From contig JBMFVP010000038.1 of the NCBI GenBank assembly GCA_049965935.1, positions 1 to 16,443 of the forward strand: 16,443 nucleotides of DNA. The letters run 5' to 3'. The translations under genes were made by a program, and so were the position numbers. Below the pieces are notes generated by a model. It did no database searches. It had not been told where the DNA came from and saw only the letters and a program-made list of their open reading frames with translations. How positions within the stretch are numbered: position 1 is the first letter of the stretch; each line of letters begins with the position of its first letter. Positions 1 through 7,015 of the stretch are shown piece by piece. This DNA comes from Thermocladium sp049965935. Its GTDB lineage: Archaea; Thermoproteota; Thermoprotei; Thermoproteales; Thermocladiaceae.

Positions 1-75
1 AGTAGCGCCCGTGAATGGGGCGTAACCCTCTAGACCTCGGGGAACCCTCGCCATTTATGGCGGGGAGGAGGTCAG
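1..75 (+). mobile_element. Right end of an IS200/IS605-type (TnpB) element, partial
   Basis: The block from about 31 to 75 matches, from memory, the conserved 3' end of archaeal and cyanobacterial TnpB elements: a GGGGAACCCTCGCC stretch, a short loop, then GGCGGGG followed by AGGAGGTCAG. Just upstream, all three plus frames close (TAA at 23-25, TAG at 31-33, TGA at 12-14), so a TnpB C terminus, if present, ends here; frame 2 gives a short tail ending in Pro-Val-Asn-Gly-Ala. Whether the element is whole cannot be known because its body lies outside the window. It sits 38 bases from the 3' end of the YkgJ gene, so it did not break that gene. A solitary remnant is the main alternative. Confidence 0.6.
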
Positions 76-91
76 TTACCCCTAGCCAGAG
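1..91 (+). ncRNA. 3' scaffold of a TnpB guide (omega) RNA plus possible guide, partial
   Basis: Two hairpins are visible: CGCCC at 6-10 pairs with GGGCG at 18-22 over a 7-base loop, and CCTCGCCA at 46-53 pairs with TGGCGGGG at 58-65 over the loop TTTA, with one G-T pair. The second hairpin, followed by AGGAGGTCAG (66-75), is the typical scaffold end of omega RNAs in this transposon family. In known TnpB systems the RNA runs past the element end into flanking DNA, which serves as the guide; here the guide would be roughly 76-91. That the RNA is made, and the exact scaffold/guide border, are inferences. Confidence 0.5.
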
Positions 92-113
92 ACATCAAGT
101 GTATAAAGGCGGT

Positions 114-773
114 TTATTGCTCGGTTCCCCTCCTTGCCTTCAGCGCTATATCGTTGATGACGTTGAGGGTTATCATGGGCATCCGCTGCCTAATGAAGAA
201 GTAACCATTAACGAGAGGATAAGGAACTGTTCTCCCATCCTCATCCGTCAACTCAATTGCTCCGCTTCTCCACATTTGAGTCAGCGTCGCCGCATAGAAT
301 TTCCTGAGAGCTATGGCTTCCTGGGCACTAGGCACTTCGTTCTTGAAATATATTCGCATGTCTCCATTGCCATAACTAGGATCATCTCGCTTCACGACTG
401 GGCATGCATATGATGCAACAAAGGATACATCGAAGTCTATGGTTTTGGTGGCGACATCCATGGAGTACCTAATTATCCTGGGTAGGTATGGGAATGATCT
501 GCAAGTCAATGGCTTATATGAATCATGCACTAGGCACTTCGTTCCCCTCAGGAAGGGGCACTCCCCCCTTCCATTAAGCATTAGCAAGTATGAGAGAACT
601 ATCCTAACTTTATTTAGTTCATCCACAACTATATAGGATGGGGAAAACATGACCTCAACGCCCAACTCCTCGGCTTCCCGTTGCAGCAGGTAAACTTCAT
701 GGGGAAGCACAGTTATTGGGCTTAGCTTGCAGCACAATGCGCAATTGGGTTCACATTTAAATGACTTAGCCAC
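114..773 (-). CDS. YkgJ-family cysteine-cluster protein (putative Fe or Zn binding)
   Basis: The protein has the YkgJ-type signature: a Cys-x3-Cys-x2-Cys-Cys cluster right at the N terminus (residues 7-15 from the start chosen), then CPFL, TKC and TCRSFPY about 60-80 residues later. The family is thought to bind a metal or iron-sulfur centre; its reaction is not established and none is claimed here. The frame is open back to a GTG at 815 (233 residues). I prefer the GTG at 773 (219 residues) because a TATA-like box (TATTAAAAA on the minus strand, 797-805) lies 28 bases upstream, as at other leaderless genes in this window, and because family members usually start just before the cysteine cluster. 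An ATG at 791 would be too close to that box. A second TATA-like site near 854-864 could instead serve the 815 start. The gene is divergent from aspartate kinase and shows no operon partner in the window. Confidence 0.8.
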   Translation of the reverse strand: MAKSFKCEPNCALCCKLSPITVLPHEVYLLQREAEELGVEVMFSPSYIVVDELNKVRIVLSYLLMLNGRGECPFLRGTKCLVHDSYKPLTCRSFPYLPRIIRYSMDVATKTIDFDVSFVASYACPVVKRDDPSYGNGDMRIYFKNEVPSAQEAIALRKFYAATLTQMWRSGAIELTDEDGRTVPYPLVNGYFFIRQRMPMITLNVINDIALKARRGTEQ

Positions 774-1033
774 GTCAGCGCCGCTCCCCATAACGCTTTT
801 TAATATTTTGGGCACCCATAGTCTACTTGCCGAATACCTGGCGTTGTGCTCCTCATATTAATGCATTATGGTCATGCGTTCCCTCGATTCACAGCTATGA
901 GGCGCATGGTTATTCCCGTCTCTCTGCGTTGTAATATTTATTAAGCGAAATATCGAGGCTATTTAGTGACCTCAATGGAAACAGGAAGTTACGACTAGAA
1001 AGCTATAATATATGTAAAATAGGCGGCTCATTA

Positions 1034-2047
1034 TTGAGAAGCGGTAACGATTACGTGCGATTGGCATCCATCATCGGCGATTGTATACCGGTGGTTTCAG
1101 CAATGAGGGGGGTAACCGATAAGCTAGTGTTGGCCGCGCAGCGCCAAGACATTAATTCCTTAAATGATGTTTACGACCTATACGTGGATGCCTTGAATGA
1201 AGTATCGCCCCCAAATAAGGCACTATATATGGATTTATTGAGGAGCATCGCATCATCCGCTCTACGGTATCTCCTTGCGAATAACCAAGATGCAGTTATT
1301 GCTCACGGCGAATTATTCTCAATAACCATAATGGCGGCGGCTCTGGGGACTATTGGAGAAAACGCTAGGCCAGTATATGACCCAGGAATAATAATAGAGG
1401 AATCACGCAATGGATCAAGCATTAGCGGGTTAAGTGGATTTTACGTTAGGCAAAGGCTTACTTCATTAATCAATAGAGGGGTAATTCCAGTTATTCCCGG
1501 CTTCATTGGTTGGTTCAGGAACGGTAGACCAGGCACATTGGGGAGAGGTGGCAGCGATTATACTGCTTCCCTCCTAGCCTATTACCTAGGCGCATCCCGT
1601 CTTACTTTCTACACCGATGTGCCGGGCATTTATAGTGGGGACCCTAGAATAGTGAATAATCCAAGGCTAGTGGATTCCATGAGCGTTGAGGAAGCATATG
1701 TTTTCTCTATAATGGGGGGAAAGAAGTTCCACCCCAAGACATTCGAGCCATTAATAGACACTAACATAGTTGCGGTGATAACCATGCCGGGCAGCAGCAC
1801 TGGAACAATTATTTCCAGGAAAACCAAGGGGGGACCCAAGGCCGTTGCCGTGTTTGATGCCGCTAGGATAGGGGGTAGGGGATACGCGGTCGCGGTCATT
1901 GGCCGCATGGATCCACGCGAGGTGCCGATTAGGCTGGATTTCAGGGATAGGGGCGGCAATGCCTTTGGCTTGGTTCTGAACAATGAGGAGAATGCAGCCG
2001 CAGCTGCGCGAAGCCTTCATGAGTGGGTGATTTCATGGGCAAGATAA
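1034..2047 (+). CDS. lysC: Aspartate kinase, start uncertain and ACT region short
   Basis: Phosphorylates L-aspartate, the first step towards threonine, methionine and lysine. The amino-acid-kinase fold is clear: VVSAMRGVTDKL near residue 20, HGE at 91-93, TLGRGGSDYTA at 168-178, and the ATP-site stretch FYTDVPGIYSGDPR at 192-205, then GGKKFHPKT. After about residue 268 only some 70 residues remain, ending in AARSLHEW, so the usual pair of ACT regulatory domains is reduced to about one. The first conventional start is TTG 1034, but the frame is open back to 935, and codons 1016-1033 spell K-I-G-G-S-L, the family's phosphate-binding motif with its catalytic lysine. The true protein may therefore begin near 1010 through an unusual start or a base change at 1015. 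A TATA-like CTATAATATA at 1003-1012 would fit leaderless initiation at 1034 and leave that motif out. The gene overlaps the next one by 13 bases. Confidence 0.85.
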   Translation: MRSGNDYVRLASIIGDCIPVVSAMRGVTDKLVLAAQRQDINSLNDVYDLYVDALNEVSPPNKALYMDLLRSIASSALRYLLANNQDAVIAHGELFSITIMAAALGTIGENARPVYDPGIIIEESRNGSSISGLSGFYVRQRLTSLINRGVIPVIPGFIGWFRNGRPGTLGRGGSDYTASLLAYYLGASRLTFYTDVPGIYSGDPRIVNNPRLVDSMSVEEAYVFSIMGGKKFHPKTFEPLIDTNIVAVITMPGSSTGTIISRKTKGGPKAVAVFDAARIGGRGYAVAVIGRMDPREVPIRLDFRDRGGNAFGLVLNNEENAAAAARSLHEWVISWAR

Positions 2048-3024
2048 GGGCTTCCCTGCTCGGCTCCACTGGAATAGTTGGGCAGACCATGGTTAAATTA
2101 CTGGCGAATCATCCATATATAGAGTTAACTAAGGTCTCGGCATCGCCGGCCAAGATCGGGCAGAAGTACTGCGAGGCCGTTAAGTGGGTCATTAATGGAG
2201 AGGCCCCGGAATACGTGTGTGATATGGAGTTGGTCTCCACGGATCCAAGCGATCACAAGGATGTCGATGTAGTGCTTTCAGCCTTGCCTAATGATGTCGC
2301 GGCCAAGGTGGAGCCAGGATTAGTTAGGAACGGAATAAACGTTATCTCTAATGCGTCTCCGGGCCGCATGGATAATGGTACTCCACTAATTAACCCAGAG
2401 ATTAATTGGAGGGCATTGGAGATGATTAGGGGGCGCGATGCTTGGCTAGTCAAGAACCCTAACTGCACCACGGCAATAATCTCATTAGCTCTCGCCCCAT
2501 TCAAGGATAAATTGCGGCGTCTATTCGTGACGACAATGCAGTCGGTCTCGGGAGCCGGCTATATGGGAGTATCATTCCTATCAATAGAGGGTAATGTGAT
2601 TCCATACATAAAGGGCGAGGAAGAGAAAATAGAGGCTGAACTAGGCAAAATAATGGAGTGGGGGACAGATGTTCACGTCACGAGTACCCGGGTTCCCGTT
2701 AAGTATGGCCACATGGCGATAATGGAGGCCGAGCTTAATGCGTCAATGGAGATCGGCGATGCGATTAAGGCGATAGAGGAGTATTCATCATTCCCCCAGC
2801 AACGCGGTTTGCCCACGGCACCCCTTAGGCCCTTAATTCTAGTTAGGAGGAGCGATGGACCACAGCCGCTGCGCGATCTTGATCCAATGGCAGTCTCCAT
2901 TGGTAGATTAAGCATTAAGGCCGGTTACCTTAGAATGGTGGTTCTAGGAGATAATATAGTTAGGGGGGCTGCCGGCATCACAATCCTTACCCTGGAGACA
3001 ATGAGGGAAATGGGACTAATCTAG
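2035..3024 (+). CDS. asd: Aspartate-semialdehyde dehydrogenase
   Basis: Reduces aspartyl phosphate with NADPH to aspartate semialdehyde, directly after the kinase encoded upstream. Residues 10-16 carry the Rossmann GSTGIVG motif; the catalytic cysteine is C144 in NPNCTTAI, and RVPVKYGH ends with the catalytic-type histidine H226. Its 329 residues are normal for the archaeal/fungal-type enzyme. The ATG at 2035 is chosen because GGTGA, complementary to the archaeal 16S rRNA 3' end, lies four bases upstream; a GTG at 2023 is possible but less likely. The overlap with the kinase stop codon indicates one mRNA and probably coupled translation. No homoserine dehydrogenase or lysine gene follows: the next gene points the other way. 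Confidence 0.93.
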   Translation: MGKIRASLLGSTGIVGQTMVKLLANHPYIELTKVSASPAKIGQKYCEAVKWVINGEAPEYVCDMELVSTDPSDHKDVDVVLSALPNDVAAKVEPGLVRNGINVISNASPGRMDNGTPLINPEINWRALEMIRGRDAWLVKNPNCTTAIISLALAPFKDKLRRLFVTTMQSVSGAGYMGVSFLSIEGNVIPYIKGEEEKIEAELGKIMEWGTDVHVTSTRVPVKYGHMAIMEAELNASMEIGDAIKAIEEYSSFPQQRGLPTAPLRPLILVRRSDGPQPLRDLDPMAVSIGRLSIKAGYLRMVVLGDNIVRGAAGITILTLETMREMGLI

Positions 3025-3096
3025 CGCTATTCACGGGAACTTTGAGTTTCCTTTATGTGTCATCTCCTTAATTAGGGAAAACTATTATTTGTAGGA

Positions 3097-4302
3097 TTAA
3101 TTCTTGCTCAGCTCCTCCTTAATTGCATTGCTTAGTCGTCTTATGCCTTCATATATCATGTCGACGGAGGGATACGTGAAGTTAAGCCTCATGGATGTGT
3201 GGACGTCCTCATCTGGGTAGAATGATTTGCCCGGCACGTATGCCACCTTATACTTGCTCACAGCCATTGGAAGCATATCCTCGGTCCGTATGCCTTGGGC
3301 CGATGCCCACACAAACATGCCGCCAATGGGTCTCGTCCATGTGACTTGCTCTGGCATATACTTAGCCAATGCATCTAGCATGGCGTCTCTCTTCACCTTA
3401 TAGGCTTCACGTATTTTTGGAATATTGCGTTCTATTATGCCTCTCTTCAATGCCTCTAGCGCTATGTATTGGCTTAGCGTCGATGTATGTAGATCAACCG
3501 CTTGCTTAGCCATGGCTATCCACCGTATTAGGTCCTTATCCCCAACCACCCAACCAACGCGTATTCCCGGCGCAATTATTTTGCTGAACGTGGACATATA
3601 GATAACCCTATTCTCGGTATCCATTGACTTAAGGGGAGGCACGTATATACCGTCAAACAGGAAGTAACTGTAAGGATTATCCTCCACTATTAGTAAGTCA
3701 TACTTGTTCGCCAGCTCCATGAGGTGCTTGCGCCTATCGATGCTCATGCTTATGCCGGTTGGGTTTTGGCACGTCGGTATTACGTAAACGAATTTTATTC
3801 TCTTCCCGTCATTAATGCTCTTCTTTATGGTGTCCTCGAGCTTGGTCATTATCATGCCGTCGGAATCCATGTCTATGCCAATTATGTGCGGGCGATACGC
3901 CTTAAATGCCTGGAGGGCAGCTAAGTAAGTTGGTCTCTCGGTTATCACAGTATCGCCGGCATTAATTGTTATTCTCCCGATTAGGTCCAGCGCTTCCTGG
4001 CTCCCCGTGGTTATTATTATTTCCTCGCGGCTAGCCTTTATTCCATCCTTTGCCATGAATCTTATTAACTCATCCTTTAACTCATCCACTCCCTCGGTCT
4101 TCCCATACTGCAATGCGCTGCTTCCCTTGGTTAGAATCACATCTCTAGCTATGTCGGCTAATTCCCTTGGGAACGTGTTTGGATCCGGCATTCCGCCGCC
4201 GAGCGATATTACGTCCTCCGTCACCCACTTCAATAATTCACGTATATCGCTTGCCTTCATGAATTGAGTCCGCTCTGATAGGAGGGACTTAACATCCATC
4301 AT
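3097..4302 (-). CDS. PLP-dependent class I aminotransferase (LysN/aromatic-aminotransferase-like)
   Basis: A fold-type I pyridoxal-phosphate aminotransferase of 401 residues. Visible landmarks are SLGGGMPDPNTFP near residue 33, ITTGSQEALDL at about 97, NPTG at 180-183, the PLP-ring aspartate D208 in VEDNPY, the Schiff-base lysine K241 in STFSKIIAPG, and the substrate-carboxylate arginine R372 in MRLNF. This arrangement resembles the archaeal branch containing 2-aminoadipate (LysN), branched-chain and aromatic aminotransferases; the exact amino donor cannot be read from sequence. Proximity to aspartate kinase and aspartate-semialdehyde dehydrogenase, with which it converges, is suggestive of amino-acid synthesis but no more. 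A strong TATA box lies about 31 bases upstream. Two ATG codons stand in tandem; the second (4299) is also possible. A paralogue occupies 5707-6843. Confidence 0.9.
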   Translation of the reverse strand: MMDVKSLLSERTQFMKASDIRELLKWVTEDVISLGGGMPDPNTFPRELADIARDVILTKGSSALQYGKTEGVDELKDELIRFMAKDGIKASREEIIITTGSQEALDLIGRITINAGDTVITERPTYLAALQAFKAYRPHIIGIDMDSDGMIMTKLEDTIKKSINDGKRIKFVYVIPTCQNPTGISMSIDRRKHLMELANKYDLLIVEDNPYSYFLFDGIYVPPLKSMDTENRVIYMSTFSKIIAPGIRVGWVVGDKDLIRWIAMAKQAVDLHTSTLSQYIALEALKRGIIERNIPKIREAYKVKRDAMLDALAKYMPEQVTWTRPIGGMFVWASAQGIRTEDMLPMAVSKYKVAYVPGKSFYPDEDVHTSMRLNFTYPSVDMIYEGIRRLSNAIKEELSKN

Positions 4303-4328
4303 TAATCAATTCGTCAATTTATGCTCTG

Positions 4329-4338
4329 TATTTAAACC
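4329..4338 (-). promoter_or_regulatory. TATA box of the aminotransferase gene at 3097-4302
   Basis: On the minus strand this reads GGTTTAAATA, a near-consensus crenarchaeal TATA element with purines in the TFB-recognition position. Its centre is about 31 bases from the start codon, implying an mRNA leader of only a few bases. Confidence 0.6.
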
Positions 4339-4366
4339 TTTTCATATTTTTATCTATCTATAATAT

Positions 4367-5386
4367 TTAGAAGAATGAAGCCCCATCCCTAAGCATTCGA
4401 GCCGCATCCGGCGCAAAATAGGTCAAAATCAAGTCGGCCCCAGCTCTCCTTATTGAAATCAAGCTCTCCATTATTGCTCTCCCCTCATCAATCCAGCCCG
4501 CCACTGCGGCGGCCTTTATCATTGAGTACTCCCCGGACACTTGATAAGCCGCAAGCGGGATCTCTGGGAAGCTCTGCTTAACGAGCCGCACCACATCCAG
4601 GTAAGGCATGGCCGGCTTCACCATGACTATATCTGCCCCCTCCTCGATATCCATGGCAACCTCCTTAAGCGCCTCAAACGCATTGCGTGGATCCATTTGG
4701 TAACTCCTCCTATCGCCAAACTTGGGTGCACTATCCGCAGCTTCACGGAAGGGTCCATAAAAGACGCTGGCGTACTTCGCACTATAGGACATTATGAGGG
4801 TATTCTCGTGGCCATCATTATCAAGCGCGCCGCGAATGGCTTGGACCTGTCCATCCATCATGCCGGATGGTGCTATGACGTCGGCCCCGGCCTCGGCGTA
4901 ATTAACTGCTATTTCCCCGTAGATCTTAAGTGTCGTATCATTATCTATATAATAATCCGCTCCAGAACCCGACACCACGCCGCAATGTCCATGATCCGTA
5001 TAATCACACATACAGAGATCGGCGAATATGGTGATCTTCTTGCCGAATGCTTGCCTAAGTAACTTAATGCCGCGCGGAACCACGCCGTTCCTATTGGTGG
5101 CCTCGCTAGCCATGGGATCCTTCCTATTAGTAACCCCGAACAGTATCAGGTTATGTATGCCTAGATCCATTAATCCCTGCACTGTTCTAATCAATGCATC
5201 GCCAATAGGCCACCTAAATTGCCCCGGCATCGCTTCTATTCGCTGGGGGGAGTCGGCATCAGTTATGAATAGGGGCATAATGAAATTGCTGGGGGATAAT
5301 GATGTCTCCGCCACGGAGTCCCGAATAAGTGGGTTTAACCGTAATCTCCTAGGCCTAGTGATCGGGAATCTAAAGGAGGCATTCAT
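4367..5386 (-). CDS. hemB: Porphobilinogen synthase (delta-aminolevulinate dehydratase)
   Basis: Condenses two 5-aminolevulinate molecules to porphobilinogen in tetrapyrrole synthesis. Numbered from the start chosen, TRPRRLR lies at 11-17, the zinc ligands C125, C127 and C135 lie in DLCMCDYTDHGHCG (a zinc-type active site), and the two active-site lysines are K204 in SYSAKY and K257 in MVKPAMPY. The frame extends back to a GTG at 5524, giving 46 extra residues unlike the family. The ATG at 5386 gives 339 residues, the usual length, and TATTTAAT lies 26 bases upstream inside that extension, so the extension is probably untranslated DNA. No other haem gene is in the window. It is flanked by two aminotransferase genes on the same strand, but the 64-base gap to the downstream gene holds that gene's own promoter. 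Confidence 0.95.
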   Translation of the reverse strand: MNASFRFPITRPRRLRLNPLIRDSVAETSLSPSNFIMPLFITDADSPQRIEAMPGQFRWPIGDALIRTVQGLMDLGIHNLILFGVTNRKDPMASEATNRNGVVPRGIKLLRQAFGKKITIFADLCMCDYTDHGHCGVVSGSGADYYIDNDTTLKIYGEIAVNYAEAGADVIAPSGMMDGQVQAIRGALDNDGHENTLIMSYSAKYASVFYGPFREAADSAPKFGDRRSYQMDPRNAFEALKEVAMDIEEGADIVMVKPAMPYLDVVRLVKQSFPEIPLAAYQVSGEYSMIKAAAVAGWIDEGRAIMESLISIRRAGADLILTYFAPDAARMLRDGASFF

Positions 5387-5408
5387 GATACGCGGCAATA
5401 AGGCTGGC

Positions 5409-5416
5409 ATTAAATA
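5409..5416 (-). promoter_or_regulatory. TATA box proposed for leaderless hemB
   Basis: The minus strand reads TATTTAAT, centred about 26 bases upstream of the ATG at 5386. It supports the short hemB start over the GTG at 5524. Confidence 0.5.
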
Positions 5417-5559
5417 CTTTCCCAAACCAATTACGACATAGTCCCCTAAAGGCTTCAATCCCCCTAGATATTTCCTCGCATGGGCTTTACGCAATTTATA
5501 GTTAGTAAATCGATGAGTCGCCACGAAATCTGGTTCGTGCCGTGTTATTGATCACCGAT

Positions 5560-5570
5560 AATATTTAAAA
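5560..5570 (+). promoter_or_regulatory. TATA box of tRNA-Gly
   Basis: AATATTTAAAA is centred about 29 bases before the first base of the mature tRNA, as expected for an archaeal tRNA promoter. Being nearly symmetric it could also fire leftward, which is the only promoter support for the long hemB start at 5524. Confidence 0.6.
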
Positions 5571-5594
5571 GAGGAGCATGTCAAGCATATTCAA

Positions 5595-5670
5595 GCGGCC
5601 GTAGTCTAGTTTGGATCAGGACGACGGCCTTCCACGCCGTAGATCGTGGGTTCAAATCCCACCGGCCGCA
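5595..5670 (+). tRNA. tRNA-Gly (anticodon TCC)
   Basis: A full cloverleaf can be drawn. The acceptor stem GCGGCCG (5595-5601) pairs with CGGCCGC (5663-5669) and is followed by discriminator A. The D stem is GTCT/GGAC, the anticodon stem ACGGC/GCCGT has loop CTTCCAC with anticodon TCC at 5631-5633, and the T arm is GTGGG-TTCAAAT-CCCAC. It reads GGA (and by wobble GGG) codons. There is no intron and no encoded CCA, so the CCA end must be added by nucleotidyltransferase. The very GC-rich stems fit a hyperthermophile. Confidence 0.97.
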
Positions 5671-5706
5671 TCACCCTAATCCAGACATGGATCCAGGATA
5701 TCCTCT

Positions 5707-6843
5707 TCATCCGCTTCTTGCCTTAGCAATGGCTCTAACCCCATCCTCGATATTTTCCTCCTTAATCGTGCTCACGCTGAGCCTCGCCGCGTCCCTCTTC
5801 TCCTCTCCAATGAAGAATTTAGAGGCAGGTACAAACACAGCCCCTAGCCTAATTGCATTACGCAGCGTCTCCGCGGCGGGCGCGCCTAGGCTAATTAAGG
5901 CGTAGAAGCCGCACTTAGGTTCATACATTAGGGAGCCCGGCATGTATCTCTCCAGCGAGTCCAGTAGAATGCTTAACTTACGCCTATAGAGGGGTCTGGC
6001 TTTCTCAATAATCTCCTCCACTGCTCCACGCTTCAATAATCTATATGCGATTAATTGGGTTAAGGTCGATGTGGAGAAATCATGTTGCTCAATCCTCTCA
6101 AGCCCGCCTCTCAACCAGTCCGGCGCTACCACGAAGCCTATCCTGAGGCCGGGACCAAGCAATTTACTGAGCGTCCCCACGTAAATCACATCGCTCGACA
6201 TGGAGCGAATGGGGAGAACCGCCTCCCTGGAGAGAATAGTGTATGGGTCATCCTCAACAATGAGGAGCCCCTTTTCCCGCGATAGGTCAATAAGATGCCT
6301 CCTATCCTCAATGTCCATGCATGTTCCAGTGGGGTTATGGCAACTCGGTATAGTGTATAATATGCCTGGTTCCCCCGCTATTTTCTCGAGACTGCCCACA
6401 TCAATGCCGCCATTAGTGATTGGTACCCCAATGAGTTTGCCTCCCTGGAACTTCAGTGGGGCAATGGTTTCATAGAATGTCGGGTTCTCCACGTAAATCC
6501 TAGTTCCACGATGCACCAATAATTGTGACAATAGCTTAATCGCGTGCTGCGCACCGCTCGTTATGATTATGTTCCTCCAATTCGTACTTATCTTCAGGTA
6601 CTTGAGGAGGTATCGCGATACCTCTATCCTCAATTCCCGCAAGCCCCCAGCGCCAGGATACGCGAGGGCAGCGGGGCCAAACTCAGCAATCACTTGATTC
6701 ATGGATTCCTTGATTATATTGATGGGGATAAGGGATGGGTCCGGTGATCCGCTAGCAAAATTGAATTTAACGCCGCGACCAATTAACCTGCTAGTCAACT
6801 CGACTGGAGACCAATTAATCCTGGGAATCCTGATGCCGCTCAT
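5707..6843 (-). CDS. PLP-dependent class I aminotransferase, second paralogue
   Basis: A 378-residue fold-type I aminotransferase of the same subgroup as the gene at 3097-4302. Landmarks are FASGSPDPSLIP near residue 29, ITSGAQHAI at 94-102, NPTG at 170-173, D198 in VEDDPY, the PLP lysine K227 in TLSKLLGPG, and a C-terminal arginine R354 in ARLSV. All catalytic residues are present, so it should be active. It is shorter and clearly diverged from its neighbour, so this is an old duplication or independent recruitment and the substrates may differ. Candidates include 2-aminoadipate, branched-chain, aromatic or alanine/glyoxylate transamination; sequence alone does not decide. The ATG at 6843 has a TATA element 26 bases upstream, indicating its own leaderless transcript. 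Its 3' end lies 36 bases from the oppositely oriented tRNA. Confidence 0.88.
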   Translation of the reverse strand: MSGIRIPRINWSPVELTSRLIGRGVKFNFASGSPDPSLIPINIIKESMNQVIAEFGPAALAYPGAGGLRELRIEVSRYLLKYLKISTNWRNIIITSGAQHAIKLLSQLLVHRGTRIYVENPTFYETIAPLKFQGGKLIGVPITNGGIDVGSLEKIAGEPGILYTIPSCHNPTGTCMDIEDRRHLIDLSREKGLLIVEDDPYTILSREAVLPIRSMSSDVIYVGTLSKLLGPGLRIGFVVAPDWLRGGLERIEQHDFSTSTLTQLIAYRLLKRGAVEEIIEKARPLYRRKLSILLDSLERYMPGSLMYEPKCGFYALISLGAPAAETLRNAIRLGAVFVPASKFFIGEEKRDAARLSVSTIKEENIEDGVRAIAKARSG

Positions 6844-6864
6844 CCATTAATGAAGCAGATCCAG

Positions 6865-6873
6865 TTATTTAAT
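6865..6873 (-). promoter_or_regulatory. TATA box of the second aminotransferase
   Basis: The minus strand reads ATTAAATAA, centred 26 bases before the ATG at 6843, consistent with a leaderless mRNA. Confidence 0.55.
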
Positions 6874-6907
6874 GGTTCTCCTGGATGAATCAATTCACGC
6901 GGTACCC

Positions 6908-6966
6908 TAGGTGGGTTCATTAGATCAAGGCTTAACCATGCCTCCGCTTGCTAAGTAGGTGGGTTC
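6908..6966 (+). repeat. 11-base direct repeat upstream of the DMT transporter
   Basis: TAGGTGGGTTC occurs at 6908-6918 and again at 6956-6966, start to start 48 bases apart, in the gap between the divergent aminotransferase and transporter genes. The second copy ends about 20 bases before the transporter TATA box. It might be a regulator site or chance; no dyad symmetry is apparent. Confidence 0.4.
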
Positions 6967-6984
6967 CATCACTCATTTACCAAG

Positions 6985-6994
6985 ATTTAAATAT
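6985..6994 (+). promoter_or_regulatory. TATA box of the DMT transporter gene
   Basis: ATTTAAATAT is centred about 26 bases before the GTG at 7016, so the mRNA is probably leaderless, which supports the GTG start. Confidence 0.6.
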
Positions 6995-7015
6995 GGTAAC
7001 TGAATTCCTTTTTAA

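Noticed and set aside
39..130. Inverted words GGGGAACC (39-46) and GGTTCCCC (123-130) as a transposon-end pair
   Set aside because: Only 8 bases long, one copy lies inside the YkgJ coding end, and IS200/IS605 elements do not have terminal inverted repeats.
15..413. A 132-codon plus-strand frame running out of the TnpB-like end
   Set aside because: Most of it is antisense to the YkgJ gene, whose cysteine motifs are unmistakable, and its opening codons are just the guide-RNA scaffold read as protein.
975..998. A 7-codon ATG frame before aspartate kinase as a leader peptide
   Set aside because: It has no lysine, threonine or methionine run and no terminator/antiterminator pair, so attenuation is not supported.
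816..1033. Short frames (up to 27 codons) in the gap before aspartate kinase
   Set aside because: None has a well-placed promoter or a recognisable composition; the gap is treated as promoter DNA for the two divergent genes.
3025..3096. T-rich patches between convergent asd and aminotransferase genes as terminators
   Set aside because: The T runs are no longer than three bases and not clearly above background; no terminator can be supported by eye.
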